Shown here: positions 1 to 10,743 of the stretch, in pieces
Position numbering within the stretch: position 1 is the stretch's first letter
How the letters are laid out: each line of letters starts with the position of its first letter
From: Phytophthora colocasiae
Taxonomy: Eukaryota; Oomycota; Peronosporomycetes; Peronosporales; Peronosporaceae
NCBI GenBank assembly: GCA_018806915.1
Contig: JAGKQI010000071.1
Location: 186,001-250,000, forward strand
Reading direction: 5' to 3'
Length of the DNA: 64,000 nucleotides
Translations under genes and position numbers: made by a program
Notes under the pieces: generated by a model
Seen by the model: only the letters and a program-made list of their open reading frames with translations
The model's database searches: none
What the model was told of the DNA's origin: nothing

Positions 1-780
1 AAGCCATACACGTCACTGACACCGAAGGAGTTGCTGACGATTGAGGCCCCGGACACACATTGTTCGTCGTGGTTATACTACGGCATCCCAGTCCAGCCAA
101 CCAGCGACACCAAGACGGCCATCGGGCAGACTCCCGGGTTCCCAGACTTCGAGCCCCACAGACACAGTCTGGCACGCCTCAAGAAACGCTGGAACTCCAA
201 GAAGTACCAAGCTCTGCTGGACGAAGTGCCAGCTCCCTGGGAGGTCATGTACCAGAACCGCCGGACCGAGCTGTACTTTCACCGGCGTGAAGACCTCTGT
301 CCCTTGGTTCAGGCGGACATCGAAGAGCTCGCGTCTCTCATGAACAAGCACGCCCAAGCACTGTGGGAACGCACCCACTGGGTGGTAATGGACCCCGACG
401 CTGACCTGCTGTCCGGTGAACAACCCAAGGAATGTGGGCTTCGCCGAGCGTCTCTACTGCGTCAATACCGAGCGGCAGTGTCCAAGGTCCTGAAACACAA
501 GGATTTCCCAGAGACGCTCATGTTTGAGCCTGGCATCTGGAAGGTTTCGGACAAATATTGCCCATGGATCTGGCAAGACCCGCGTGCACGTGAGATCGGA
601 GGTCCCAAGTGCCTGAGCTTGCGCAATCAGCTCGAAGCTATCGACTCTGCCGAACCAGCGCGTACGCAGTGGGCCACAGCGTCTTCGGACAGAGACTGGA
701 TGCAATTCGTGCCATCTGATCTCCGGAAGCAAGCTCTGACGCCCAGTGAACGCGCTGAGAATCCCGTCTCACTGAAATAA
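1..780 (+). CDS. Antisense accessory gene of Gypsy element A (3' part)
   Basis: Reading is open from base 1, so the gene begins outside the window; 259 residues plus a TAA stop at 778-780 are visible. I do not recognise a domain. It is clearly the homologue of the C-terminal part of the minus-strand protein at 25257-27149: shared blocks include SSWLYYGI, PWEVM, QALWERTHW/QAFWERTHW, CPWIWQDPR and GGPKCLSL. The gene points towards the 3' end of element A's pol, which is on the other strand, and stops 385 bp short of it, exactly the spacing found in element C. It is therefore part of the retroelement and not a host gene. Tryptophan-rich and with no membrane segment visible. Function unknown. Confidence 0.75.
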   Translation, partial: KPYTSLTPKELLTIEAPDTHCSSWLYYGIPVQPTSDTKTAIGQTPGFPDFEPHRHSLARLKKRWNSKKYQALLDEVPAPWEVMYQNRRTELYFHRREDLCPLVQADIEELASLMNKHAQALWERTHWVVMDPDADLLSGEQPKECGLRRASLLRQYRAAVSKVLKHKDFPETLMFEPGIWKVSDKYCPWIWQDPRAREIGGPKCLSLRNQLEAIDSAEPARTQWATASSDRDWMQFVPSDLRKQALTPSERAENPVSLK

Positions 781-1165
781 GTACACCAGAAGTCTGGCGT
801 ACACCTCATGGCTGATCGGGGGACTACACTTCTTCTCTCAGAACAACTTAGTCGTCTGCATATCGTAGCGTAGTAACAACCCCAAATATAGTTCCCCAGC
901 CATCTTCTCCTTTAACATCCTCATATGTCATTCGATCAGCTCTTTCTCGTAGCATCATCATAATCCACTCGTAAAAATTCCATCGTAAACACACAATCAC
1001 ACAATCATCTCCATACAAATTCACATAACAATCACCAAGTCTGGGAGTCACATATTCCCGAAATCACCTTTCCGAAAGATATGTCCCTCAGACACCTCTT
1101 CTCTGAAGAACATCTGCCTGGTGAACAGTAATGTTCGCCAGAGTTCTTCGAGCAGATTCCAGAGT
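781..1165. other. Spacer between convergent pol and antisense gene, element A
   Basis: 385 bp, the same length as the equivalent spacer in element C (24872-25256). I see no gene. It probably contains the 3' ends of two converging transcripts; this is inference. Confidence 0.5.
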
Positions 1166-1528
1166 TTACACTCTGGGGTGATCGTTTCCAGCTTGCATTG
1201 CTTGGAAACGAGCTCGCGCTCGTGCGCTCTGATTAAACTCATACAGTAGGGCGCCACAGTTCAGCTTTGACAAGGGTAGCCACTCTGTCTCATCGTACCC
1301 TTTCCACTTGACCAGGTATTCCCGAAGTCTCTTAGAGGTTCTGGTACGTTTGCTCCACCGAGTGTCTAATATTTTTTCCACTTCGTATTCATCGTTCTCA
1401 GCGTCTGGTTCCCAACTGTCTTCCGGCAGCAGTGCCGCATCAAAGTCATCGTCCCCATGGAATCCAGTTCCACGGTTGGTCTTCTGGGAAACAAGGCTCT
1501 TGGTTTCAGGCGACTCACGTGAACCCAA
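1166..1528 (-). pseudogene. Element A Pol C-terminus: chromodomain
   Basis: The C-terminal part of Pol, shifted out of frame from the rest by a lesion near 1455. It contains a chromodomain: YEVEKILDTRW, then REYLVKWKGYDETEWLPL. Chromodomains of chromovirus-type Gypsy elements bind modified histones and steer integration, so a heterochromatin-directed role is inferred. It ends NDHPRV and is nearly identical to the end of element C's Pol (DDHPRV at 24871). Confidence 0.85.
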
Positions 1529-4500
1529 GGGTTCACCCGATACTCGGTGTCCTCAATCTTGAGTTTCACCCGGAAATCATCCAGCATCTCTTCAATCCGG
1601 AAAGGGCCATGCCACATGTGTGCGAGTTTTCGACTCAACCCCGTTTGTACTTTGGGGATGTATAGCCACACGGCATCACCGACGGCAAATCCGGACTTCA
1701 GACGTTCTGACAACTCCTTCCACTTTCGGGTCTGTTCTTCGGAGCGCTCCCGCTTGGCTTTCTTCTGAAGTTCTTCAGCACAGGCTTGAGCGTAGCTGTA
1801 GTCTCGTTGCATCTTCCGACGCCACTCATAAGCAGTGCGCTCTTGTACACCAGAAGGCTTTGGTCCTAGCATCGCGGACACAGTCCCATGGCCGTGCACC
1901 AGAAAGAAAGGTGTTTCCAGACGAGTTGCATCGAAAGAAGTGTTCAGCGCAAACATCAGACGCTCGGCGTGGTCGTCCCAGTCGCTCTGGTCGGCTTCGG
2001 CGATGTACGCCTTGATGGCACGTACGACTGTCTGAACAGACCGCTCTTGTTGACCGTTTTCCTGGGGACGGTACGCCAGAGTTGCTCGCTGTCTGCTTCC
2101 CAGAAGGCCCCGGAAACACCTGAACACTTCACTCATGAACCGAGGATCCTGATCATGGCGTATCAGAGAACTAGCTCCGAAGTTCCGGAAGACACGTTCC
2201 TCGTAGGCCTCAGCGACATCTTGAGCCGTAGTAATACTCATAGGCTTGCACATCACATAGCCTGAGAACATATCTTGGAACAACAACAGAAACGTGTTGC
2301 CTCTGGCGGACTTTGGCATGTGCGTCACGAAATCCATGGACACCACTTCGAAAGGTCGACTGGGCTCAATGTTGCCGGGCGACGGTCCAGGATTCGGGGG
2401 GCGCCCCTTGCCGCTAGCACAGTCCATACACTCCTTGACAAATCTCTCCACATCAGCGTACATACCGAGCCAATAGAACTCGGAGCTTAACTTCTCAAAC
2501 GTGCGTTTAATTCCCTGGTGAGCACCTTGGTAATCCCCATGAGCATAGTGCAGCACATCAGCATGCAAGTCTCTGGGAACCACAAGTCTGAGTTCGTCAA
2601 CCATGTCCCGCGGACGTTCTCTGGTAGCACGGCTGAGGCGGTACAAAACATCTCTGGAGTCCAAGATGAAATCATCGGCAATCCTGGCAAGCTTCCTGAC
2701 TCGGGGTCGTGGTAAATCTCCCACGTCGCCCTTAAGGAACTTGATGAGTTCTGCCAGATGAGCATCTTGGGTCTGGTGAACTTTGATCCGCCGCCAGCGT
2801 TCTTCCTGAAATTCCAGTAGGCCCATAGGTTCACGTACTTCCACATCGTCTGGTAGGTTACCCTCCTGCTCCTGAGTACGGGTGATGGCAACAAGCACCT
2901 TGGCCGCGTGAGGCAGAGGTGCAGACTCTGGTCCTGGGTCATCTATCTCTGGTGTGCTATCTTGTTCACCAGAGTCCTGGCGAACATCGTCCGGAGCGTC
3001 AGGAGGCTTCATCAACTTCTCGTGGATCTTGGACACCAATTGTAGATGAGTCAGTTCATCAGAGTCTTGGACCTGCCAGGATTCACCGAGCGCAAGGGTC
3101 TTAGACGTCAGGTAATCAGCTGCCTGGTTGAACTCACGTTTCACGTGTACTAGCTTTAGAGACTGGAACTTGGTCTTCAGAGACTCGAACTCAGCTAACT
3201 TCCGCTGTAGGTTCGGCTGATTGCAGTTGATCAGACCTTGAGCTTGTTGAATAGCGATGCGAGAGTCTCCGACAACCACTAAGTCTCGAATACCACGTTC
3301 CAGGGCTAACTTCAATCCATTGATCAAACCACAGTATTCCGCATCATTCACAATAACGTCCTTCAGAGCGAAACCTTGGGCCTCTAAGATACTCCATCCG
3401 GGGAGTTCCCAGAGCACACATCCGCAGCTTCCTAGACGAGTGGACGTCTTGGCAGCACCATCGAAACTCAAGCCACATCCTCGGTAGTCAGACTCCAGCA
3501 TCTCCACACTAATGGGCGCTGGAGGTTTGACTCGCCCCTTGACGGGGATGAGATTTTCGGAAACTTCATCGAGGTGTTCACGAGGCGTGATACCTGCTCC
3601 AAGAATGGCTGGGAGGCCATCTTCGTCACGCTGGATTCTACGGATTTCCAAGTTCCAGTGAGACAACTTCAGTCCCCACTTCACGTTCCGACCGTCGCTA
3701 GAACTCGACGTCAAAAGCCATTTCAACACCGAGTACCTGGTGTACACCGTGATCGCGGGACTCGTGTCTACCAGAGCCCGAAAGTTCTCCAGAACCCTGA
3801 GGATCGCAATGACCTCCTTCTCCGCGATATGATACCGGAGTTCTGCCTCATTAAGTACACGTCCAGTGAACCGTACGGGATGTATCACTCCATCGTACTC
3901 CTGTCCTAGGACGGCCGAAGCAGCCCACGGATTCGCGTGAGGTATGATGACGAAAGGTCTGGTGCGATCTGGGTGTCTGAGGAGTGGAGTCGAGACAATC
4001 TTGCGCTTCAGAATCTCAAAGGCTTCTTTGGTACGTGCTAGGTCTCGTCCAGCTCGAATCTGTTCATCAGACAACTCGTAGAGCACGGCAGCTATCACCG
4101 GTAAATCTTCAATGAACTTGTTGTAGTAATTCAGACTTCCCATGAAGCTTTGTACTCCCTTGAGTGTCGACGGGAACGGCAATTCCTCCACTCCTTTGAC
4201 GATCTTCGGCGTAGCTCTTAGTCCTTCAGCACTGATCTCATGTGACAGATAAGGGATCGTCAGCTTCCCGAACTCACTCTTGGGTAGACTCACGGAAATA
4301 TTCCAGTATCTGAGTCTGAAGAGCAAGGCGTTCAGGTCTTCGCAGAGTTGATCCCAGGTGGGCGCCCCATGAGCAATGTCGTCGATGTAGGAACTTCGAC
4401 CTAGTACCGGTCCGATAAAGGACGGAACAGGGATGTTCCTCTGAAAGACTGTCATTTGGTCAGTGAGCACTGGAAACTCTGACAGGTGTTCATCAGAGTT

Positions 4501-5586
4501 CTGAGATTGTTCACCAGAAACCGGACCATGTTCGTCAGAGTTCTGGGGCTCCAGCTTCAGGAATTCCAGCACATCGGAGTCAACTTCAGCTTCCTCTTCA
4601 GGTGACAGTCGCACAAACCCCCACAAACAGTTATCCAACATCGCCTGGTATACCAGAGGCGCGTTCTTCAGACCGAAAGGCATTCTTACCCACTGGAAAT
4701 GTCCAAATGGGCAGATGAACGCTGAGATCAGCCTTGCACGCTCCGTCATTCGAATAGCCCAAAAACCACTCGCCATATCCAGACTCATAAACCACAGTGC
4801 TGCCTCAAAACCAATCAACAGATCGTCTATCAGGGGCAACGGATAACGCGACAACTGGATAAAGCCATTCACCACTCGATAATCAATGCACATGCGAATG
4901 TCCACACCATTCTTCTTGAGAACAATCACAATCGGTGAAGCCCAGGGCGAAGTCGAATACTCGATGAGTCCGGTCTCCAGGAGCTTCTTCAGAAGTTCGT
5001 ACACCTTGATCATCAGGTGAGGGGCAACAGACCTTGGACGTTGGGCGACGGGTTTTGCATCTCCCACATCCAAGTCGCAGACCACGCCCCTTGCCGGGGC
5101 AGGTGCGGCATTGCCATCTCCCAGGAAGATTTTCCGGTGATACTTCAGGATATCTCTGAGTTTCTGCTCCATCTCTGGCGTCGTTTCCCCGGGTACTCCG
5201 ACGTCAGCCTTATCAATGTCGCATTCAGGAGTCAAATCTTCCAACTCTGGTAGCATAACCAGCTGGTCTCGTAGCTGAGAGAGCAGCTCTGTCCCTTCCC
5301 GTATATAAACACCGGGTTCCAGATCCAGTTCTTCATTCGTGACTCGCATGCACCTCTCGTACTCCACTCGAAGCTTTTCCGCAGGGGTGCCTGGCATACT
5401 CTGGATAGGAATGTCCCATGAACAATCCGTTGGATCCTCATCTCCCATAGACAGTTCACCAGAAATCTCAGGTTCACTCAGAGCAGGTTCACCGTCAGCA
5501 ATCGTGTTACTCGAAATTCCAAGTGTATTTTCGGAGTTTTTCGGAGTCACTCCTTCTGACAGCACATTCAAATCTCTGGTATCCAC
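1366..5586 (-). CDS. Element A Pol: RT, RNase H, second RNase H, integrase
   Basis: A 1,406-residue open frame. In order: RT with palm motifs MCIDYRVVNGFI, LDMASGFW, MPFGLKNAP and catalytic YIDD (codons near 4380-4391); the Gypsy RNase H; a second RNase H of separate type (FDGAAKTSTRLGSCGC, NDAEYCGL, VVVGDSRIAI, FNQAADYL, giving a D-E-D-D set); integrase with H2C2 zinc finger (HYAHGDYQGAHQG, CMDCASG), core residues in SMDFVTH, RHDQDPRF and NGQQERSVQT; and a GPF-type C-terminal region. About 70 acidic/serine residues lie between the expected RT motif and YIDD. The N-terminal protease is in another frame at 5568-6809 and the chromodomain in another at 1166-1528, so the polyprotein is broken although this section is open. 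Confidence 0.85.
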   Translation of the reverse strand: MDTRDLNVLSEGVTPKNSENTLGISSNTIADGEPALSEPEISGELSMGDEDPTDCSWDIPIQSMPGTPAEKLRVEYERCMRVTNEELDLEPGVYIREGTELLSQLRDQLVMLPELEDLTPECDIDKADVGVPGETTPEMEQKLRDILKYHRKIFLGDGNAAPAPARGVVCDLDVGDAKPVAQRPRSVAPHLMIKVYELLKKLLETGLIEYSTSPWASPIVIVLKKNGVDIRMCIDYRVVNGFIQLSRYPLPLIDDLLIGFEAALWFMSLDMASGFWAIRMTERARLISAFICPFGHFQWVRMPFGLKNAPLVYQAMLDNCLWGFVRLSPEEEAEVDSDVLEFLKLEPQNSDEHGPVSGEQSQNSDEHLSEFPVLTDQMTVFQRNIPVPSFIGPVLGRSSYIDDIAHGAPTWDQLCEDLNALLFRLRYWNISVSLPKSEFGKLTIPYLSHEISAEGLRATPKIVKGVEELPFPSTLKGVQSFMGSLNYYNKFIEDLPVIAAVLYELSDEQIRAGRDLARTKEAFEILKRKIVSTPLLRHPDRTRPFVIIPHANPWAASAVLGQEYDGVIHPVRFTGRVLNEAELRYHIAEKEVIAILRVLENFRALVDTSPAITVYTRYSVLKWLLTSSSSDGRNVKWGLKLSHWNLEIRRIQRDEDGLPAILGAGITPREHLDEVSENLIPVKGRVKPPAPISVEMLESDYRGCGLSFDGAAKTSTRLGSCGCVLWELPGWSILEAQGFALKDVIVNDAEYCGLINGLKLALERGIRDLVVVGDSRIAIQQAQGLINCNQPNLQRKLAEFESLKTKFQSLKLVHVKREFNQAADYLTSKTLALGESWQVQDSDELTHLQLVSKIHEKLMKPPDAPDDVRQDSGEQDSTPEIDDPGPESAPLPHAAKVLVAITRTQEQEGNLPDDVEVREPMGLLEFQEERWRRIKVHQTQDAHLAELIKFLKGDVGDLPRPRVRKLARIADDFILDSRDVLYRLSRATRERPRDMVDELRLVVPRDLHADVLHYAHGDYQGAHQGIKRTFEKLSSEFYWLGMYADVERFVKECMDCASGKGRPPNPGPSPGNIEPSRPFEVVSMDFVTHMPKSARGNTFLLLFQDMFSGYVMCKPMSITTAQDVAEAYEERVFRNFGASSLIRHDQDPRFMSEVFRCFRGLLGSRQRATLAYRPQENGQQERSVQTVVRAIKAYIAEADQSDWDDHAERLMFALNTSFDATRLETPFFLVHGHGTVSAMLGPKPSGVQERTAYEWRRKMQRDYSYAQACAEELQKKAKRERSEEQTRKWKELSERLKSGFAVGDAVWLYIPKVQTGLSRKLAHMWHGPFRIEEMLDDFRVKLKIEDTEYRVNPWVHVSRLKPRALFPRRPTVELDSMGTMTLMRHCCRKTVGNQTLRTMNTKWKKY

Positions 5587-6809
5587 ACCGGTATCTCGGG
5601 TTTCTTCTGCTTCAGCATCCGATCATCTGTCTGCGTGGCCACGTCCAAAGCAAAGCGAACTTGTTTTGTTCGTGGGCCCGATGTGGGCTTCACGAACTGT
5701 ACTCGAGCATTGTCTAGCCTTGGACGCTGTAAGATCTTGGTTGGCCAAGGGTACACAGGATGGTCCACAAACGGAGGCTGAGGTATCAGATCCTCCAGGT
5801 CAGCTTCTGCCTTCAGGCGTCTCTTCGTTTCTGGTGACGGAGTGTTCTCCAGAATCAAAACTTCCCAGTCACGATAGGCTGCAGAACCTGGCCGTACAAA
5901 GCGACCATGTCGTGGGAAAAACCCATACTCCACAATCCTCGCGACATCAGAAAATTCATTCACCCAGGTGTTCTTGTCCGAAATGTTCACCACGCGCACC
6001 GCCACGGGCCATGACCGGGCTGCATAAATCAGCTGAGTCACCCAGCGGTCTCCACGTCCCGCCCACACGACCTCTCGTTGTGGGTTCGTTGGTCCATAAT
6101 CAATCCGAACAACAAATTCTTCACCAGGTCTCAGAAGTACAGCTTCACTTGGTCTGATAGACCTGTTCCTGCCGATATGATCACCAGGCTCCCAGCTACA
6201 TATCATCACCACGACTTCGTCTGGCATAGATACCAGTCCCTCACGGACACTGATCCTCAGGCCAGCAGCGAACATGAATCCCATTCCCAATAGCACGTTT
6301 ATACCTTCGCCGATATTCGCGACCCAGACATCAACAATGTAAACCACTCTCGGTCCGAGAGTCAGCTTGATCTCAGCACTGGCGCCAATGTACGTCGGAA
6401 CTCCTCCCATCCCTGACACCTTTGTTTGTTTGTGTGACTTTAGCCTGAGTCCGAGCTTACGCGCAAAGTCGTAACTCAGGATGTTAATAGTCGCACCGGT
6501 GTCCAGGAGAATCTTGGTCCGATGATCATTGACAGCGCCATGTACCATAACCACATCACGCTTTGCAGGATCAGGGTAGTGATCCTCCCACCAGCCATAA
6601 CATTCTCCGTCTTTCAGACGAAACTGGATAGTGTCGTCCGGAGGCGATTCATTGTCTCTCGGAAAGTCCGGTGAACAGTCTCTCGGAAAGTCCGATGAAC
6701 TGTCTCTCAGACGCGGAATTTCTGAAGACATGGCTGATTCTTGAGCTAAAGCGGTCATGCAATGTTGATTTTTAGGTTGGGTTGTTTTCAGCTCCGGTCC
6801 TACGTACAC
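5568..6809 (-). pseudogene. Element A Pol N-terminus: aspartic protease
   Basis: Encodes the retropepsin-like protease region with the active-site motif LLDTGATINIL followed by YDFARKLGLRL. In element C the same region is continuous with RT; here a frameshift near 5575 separates them (the frame runs into PVWIPEI then stop). There is no true ATG start: the frame opens backwards through the inter-ORF stem-loop to the gag slippery site, as expected for a -1 frameshift product. Confidence 0.8.
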
Positions 6810-6838
6810 TAGAACACATAACTCTGGGGGTGTGCCTT

Positions 6839-6884
6839 GCCCGGCGCGTTTCGGATCCCCATCCGACGGGCTTGCTAGTTTAAC
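6839..6884 (-). promoter_or_regulatory. Putative -1 ribosomal frameshift signal, gag-pol junction of element A
   Basis: On the minus strand: heptamer GTTAAAC (6884-6878) in the X-XXY-YYZ phase of gag, immediately followed by the gag stop TAG (6877-6875). After a 6-nt spacer comes a stem-loop: 5-bp outer stem GCCCG/CGGGC (6871-6867 with 6843-6839) and 6-bp inner stem TCGGAT/ATCCGA around a GGGG loop. The -1 frame has no stop from the heptamer into the protease frame. Structure and phase are identical in element C. The heptamer and the short spacer to a structure are the known pattern of viral and retroelement -1 frameshifting; use of the site is inferred. Confidence 0.8.
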
Positions 6885-8365
6885 TGTTTCCCAGAGTCAG
6901 CCTCGTCACCCAGGAGTTTCTCCAGTAGGTGATCCGGCAGGTCCTTCAGTGCACCTTGACGGGCTAATTTCTTGAGGGATTCCAGAGTCTTGATGTCTTC
7001 GCACGGTCTCCCAGAGTGCACCTTTCCGCAAACCTCGCACGGCGGTACTCGGCACATTCTGCTCGGGTGACCTTTCTCCTGACACCGGTCACAGACGATG
7101 TCTCTCCAGCAGTTTTCTTCCGAATGACCCGAGCGGCGACACTTCTCGCAGAACTTGTTCCAGTACTCAGGGTTATCGCGTCGTGTCTGCTGGAAGTCTT
7201 GACTTGATGATTCTCTGGGAGACTGGGGCGGCGGTCGCCATCCCATGTTGTCCATGACCCGGTAGACTTCATTTGTCAAAGTTTGAGTCCACCAGGTGCC
7301 TGAGATGCAGCTTGTATACCAGACGGAGCTTGTACGCCAGGCGTCTCGCGATCATGTTCCGACGACGAGGCTCTGGCATCCTTCTCATGGGTTCTGGCAT
7401 CTGCATCGACATCGTCAGAGGCATCCGAGTCTGCTTGGGCAAGGTACGTCTTCCCCATACGCTTCGGTTTGAACTGTCCATTGTCTGCTCGGAAGTCTCG
7501 GTGTCTGGTGGTCGCAGTATCCTGATCAGCAGTTCGCCAGACATCCTCGTCCTGTTGCAGAGCATATATCAAGTCCGAGATACTCCTGAACTTCCGACCT
7601 TGTAACGCGATCTTCTGACGCTCGTCCTTCAGCTTGGTGATGTACCTCAGGACGTGTTTCTCCAGACGTCTGGAAGACTTCCTGAAATCTACATCAGCCT
7701 TTCCGGCGGCCGAGTTCAGGCGGTAAAAGAAGTCCAACGGAGTCTCTGAGCTCTTCATCTCCATCGAAAAATATCTCTCAGAATATGACGACCGGGCCTT
7801 GCAATAGCGCTTGCGAAACTCCGATGATAATTCCTTCCAGTCACGGGAAATGCTCTTCGGCAGTTGGTTGAACCAATCTCTGGCAGACACAGGGAGCTTC
7901 AGCTTAAGTTCTTGTATGCGGGTCTTGTTCGTCCATGCTCCCTGAGATGCCATGTTCACAAAACGCTCCCACCAGTGAACACGCTCTCGCAGTGTCGCTC
8001 GGGGATCAAATTCTCCGATGATACTTGAGTTTATGAAGGGCCTCATGGTCAACAGGGTCGTTCCAGCTTGTCCGTGAGACGCAGTCAGGTTAACGACCTC
8101 CGGAGGGTCCAGGTCATCGGACGACGAGTCTCCAGAGTCCGATCTTGAGCTACTGGAGCTTCCACCAGGGTCTGGCGTGTTCCTGCGTCTTCCGGTCTTC
8201 CGTGGAGCATCTCGGCCATCTTCAGAGCGTCTTTCACTGGGTTTCCGGTGTCCTTCGCGCCTGGGAGTCGCTGGGCGCCTTCCTTCCGTCTTGACCTCGG
8301 TCAGGGGAGCTTCTTGAGCCGTCTGGGTCGTCGTAGCGGCCGCGGTGGTCGCGCCATGCCTTCCA
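6875..8365 (-). pseudogene. Element A gag, capsid-like and zinc-knuckle part
   Basis: The 3' portion of gag, cut off from its coiled-coil N-terminus by element B. The capsid-like region has the conserved block LRERVHWWERF, then LKLPVSARDWFNQLP and RKRYCKARSSYSERYF. A frameshift near 7277 separates it from three Cys/His knuckles (CEKCRRSGHSEENC, CDRCQEKGHPSRMC, CEVCGKVHSGRPC) that would bind RNA. In element C the two parts are in one frame. The final residues LN precede the TAG stop inside the frameshift signal. Confidence 0.85.
8361..8365. repeat. Target site duplication of element B, left copy (TTCCA)
   Basis: TTCCA directly outside the left LTR; the identical 5-mer follows the right LTR at 16299-16303. 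Five bp is the usual duplication length for Ty3/Gypsy integrases. Confidence 0.9.
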
Positions 8366-8777
8366 TGCAGCGGGGCTGCGTAGGTGTGCACGGCACAGAG
8401 GAAGTTGGGTTGACTCGTAGAGTCCTGCTTGCAAGGCACTAGCCTTCGGTTCTATACAAGAACCAAGTAGTCCACTAAATACGGGACTCTCACAATCAGT
8501 GTCCCTATAATAAAGGAACTAACACTAATTATGTAAAATGCAAACTGATTTTTATTTATTTTATTGCCCTAATCCTGAATGTAACGGATTTAGTATCTAA
8601 CATACTAAATCCTAATCAAATGTAATGTGTGGCTCTGAGCTAACAGCCAGCAACTGGCTACATATGTGACGTGTGAGAAACACTATGTGTTGTACACGGA
8701 TCTGTGACTTGTGACCTGGATGGTGTATACCACACCTATTGTAGCCAAGGCGCGCAGCGCCGTGTATAACCGATACA
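8366..8777 (-). repeat. Element B 3' LTR
   Basis: Starts TGCAGCGGGGCTGCG and ends CGATACA on the plus strand (TG...CA). It matches 15882-16298 almost base for base; most differences are one- to three-base indels in short runs, plus a few substitutions near the outer end. Confidence 0.93.
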
Positions 8778-8788
8778 CCCTCCCCACC
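8778..8788 (-). other. Element B polypurine tract
   Basis: Plus-strand CCCTCCCCACC, i.e. GGTGGGGAGGG on the element's sense strand, immediately upstream of the 3' LTR. This is where the RNase-H-resistant plus-strand primer is expected. Confidence 0.85.
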
Positions 8789-8889
8789 AAACCGTGGATA
8801 CGGAGTATCTACAACTGTAGACATAACTGCCTTGTCAAGGCCTGTCGTCACCGGCAACTTTCCGATAAAAGAAATCTCTCAACGAGAGT

Positions 8890-10743
8890 GCGCGGGTGCG
8901 CTGGCTCAACGAGCACATTCTCCAATTCTCCCCAGCGAGCCAACCGCTCCTGAGGTGTCCAGTGACCAGGCGTCTACGCACCAGCGCCTCAGCGCTTTCC
9001 GGTTCTGAGCCCTCGGCTCCTCTCACGCTCTCCGATTCCGGAGTATTTCGCGGCGTCCCGCCTTCGCTACGGAGCGATGTTCAAGGCTAGCCGACGTCAA
9101 GTGGTAGCGGTGGCTCACCCTTCGAGTACACGACAGCGTCGCCGACGCGCGACCCACGTCGCTCTCCTACAGAGGAAGGCGAGGTCGAAGTGGACTACGA
9201 GGAGTCCGAACAGGGCGATGCCCATGCGTCTCCTGCTCCTGCGAGCCCTCGGACGACTCCGATCTGAGCTGCGCTCTCCACGCGATCCGCGTCGGTACTC
9301 AATTCCTCGGCAGCTGCGGCAGCCCAATCCGTTCCCGGAGGGACCTTCGAGCCTCGTGCTCAACGCGTTGCGCAACGCACCACCGCTTCCTGCTCGCGAT
9401 GAGCCAGAGTCACTCAAGGGAGTCGAAGACGCGATCACCAACCCTCTGATGAGGCACTGGAGGCTTCCCTGAGCGGTGCTCCAGAGTCACGTCGACCGGT
9501 CCAACGGGACATCGTGGGGACTTCGTCGCGGCGCGCGACTACGGCTTCGAGCCTCGCGACCCTGCCGAGCAGGTGAAGCAGTTGATGGCGCAGCCAAACC
9601 TGCATGGTTACGCCATAGGCAATCCTCCACGTACGGTGGCTGAGACTCAGCAGCGACAGGGGCTCCATGAGCGTTTCCTCGACCCCGCAGGTGTGCACAC
9701 TCGCCGAGTATCGGCAACGCTTAGATAAGCAACGGCGACGGGAGTCTGTACCTCAGATGAGGACTTATCCACTCCTGCTCCAAACCGGAGAGACCACCCG
9801 GGACTACATGGTCCATGTGGCCACCTGGGCCGAGGCTTCACGGAAGCTCGCGTCGTTTGACCGGCTCATGGAGAGCTGCGCCGAGGTGGACGTCCGCCTC
9901 GCCGAGGTCTACTCTTCCAGTACGCGAAGATACGCGTGCGGCCCGGCCGCTTTCCTCGTCACACGACGGCAGTGGCTCCCGCCTCTCAGGCTGGCCTATC
10001 CCTGCTTCGCAGGATGCTCCTTCAGTCTCCGAGGGAGACTCGCTGGCTGTGCCAGCCACGGACCAGAGCCTGAGCTCGGCTGCTGAGGTCCGTCAGCTTC
10101 TCACACTAGTGGTGAGGAAGCGGGTGTCGACCGAGTGGTCGACCTCGAGCCCTTCGGGCGCCCCCGATCTTCGCGATCAAAAGCGTCCACGACGTCAGGG
10201 CAGTCCTGCCTCAGGGACCCTTCAAACTCCCACGAGTTTTTGGGAATGAGATATCCACGCCACTTCACCAGATACTGGTTTTGACTACGGTGGCGACGCC
10301 GCGCCATCAGGCGCTCCACGTATTAGTGGGGAGTCCCCTGCTCATCGAGCAACGGCGGAGGAGGCCGATTCGCTGCGGAACGCCGTACTCGATGAGTGTG
10401 ACGAGCGCTATTTGTCGCATCGCGCCTGGTACCAACTCGATCACTCGATCAGTGGTACCTCCGGAGTCAGACTCAGTCCCTTCAAGGGAATGTCGAGAGT
10501 GTTTGGCATTCGCATGCCCGTCTCGCTCATGACATGGAGGAGATTGAAAGCCGGATGGCTTGGCTCGAAGGTCCTCAGTCCCCGACTGCTCGCCTGCACC
10601 AGCAGGAGCTTCAGCTCGCTGAGTTGCGAGGTCAGGTGACGTTGCTGCTGCAGATGACGCAGCCTGGGCACGTGTCGTCGGTGCCAGCGCCTCCGCGCTC
10701 ACCCCGCGGGGTCCCGATATGGCTTAACCGCAAGCCGACGTAG
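8890..10743 (+). pseudogene. Degenerate antisense reading frame in the 3' region of element B
   Basis: Plus-strand sequence antisense to element B with protein-like composition in several frame-shifted blocks: an acidic block near 9170-9270 (EEGEVEVDYEESEQGD), a block at about 9520-9710 (DYGFEPRDPAEQVKQLM, NLHGYAIGNPPRTVAETQQ), 9690-9930 (LAEYRQRLDKQRRRESVPQM, TRDYMVHVATWAEASRKL) and a coiled-coil-like block at about 10480-10743 (MEEIESRMAWLEG, HQQELQLAELRGQVTLLLQM). The last block ends in TAG at 10741-10743, beside the end of the integrase GPF region on the other strand. The chromodomain (10101-10319, minus) lies inside this span, so at least part of the antisense reading could be a shadow. 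Not recognisably homologous to the antisense genes of A or C. Function unknown. Confidence 0.5.
10101..10319 (-). pseudogene. Element B chromodomain
   Basis: Contains YVERLMARRRHRSQNQYLVK (partly in a second frame upstream) then WRGYLIPKNSWEFEGSLRQD, a typical chromovirus chromodomain core. It is out of frame with the integrase C-terminus upstream. An in-frame stop lies just before the methionine used here. Confidence 0.85.

Larger units (their letters stand above)
1..8365 (-). mobile_element. Ty3/Gypsy element A, left portion (gag 3' part, pol, antisense gene)
   Basis: Minus-strand Gypsy element whose gag is split by element B at 8365; the 5' remainder lies at 16299-17025. Order along the minus strand is gag (capsid-like, zinc knuckles), frameshift signal, protease, RT, RNase H, second RNase H, integrase, chromodomain, then the convergent antisense gene. 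Its 3' LTR would lie left of base 1. Element C is a diverged copy with the same order. A carries several frameshifts (about 7277, 5575 and 1455) and B's insertion, so it is dead as a unit. Confidence 0.9.
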
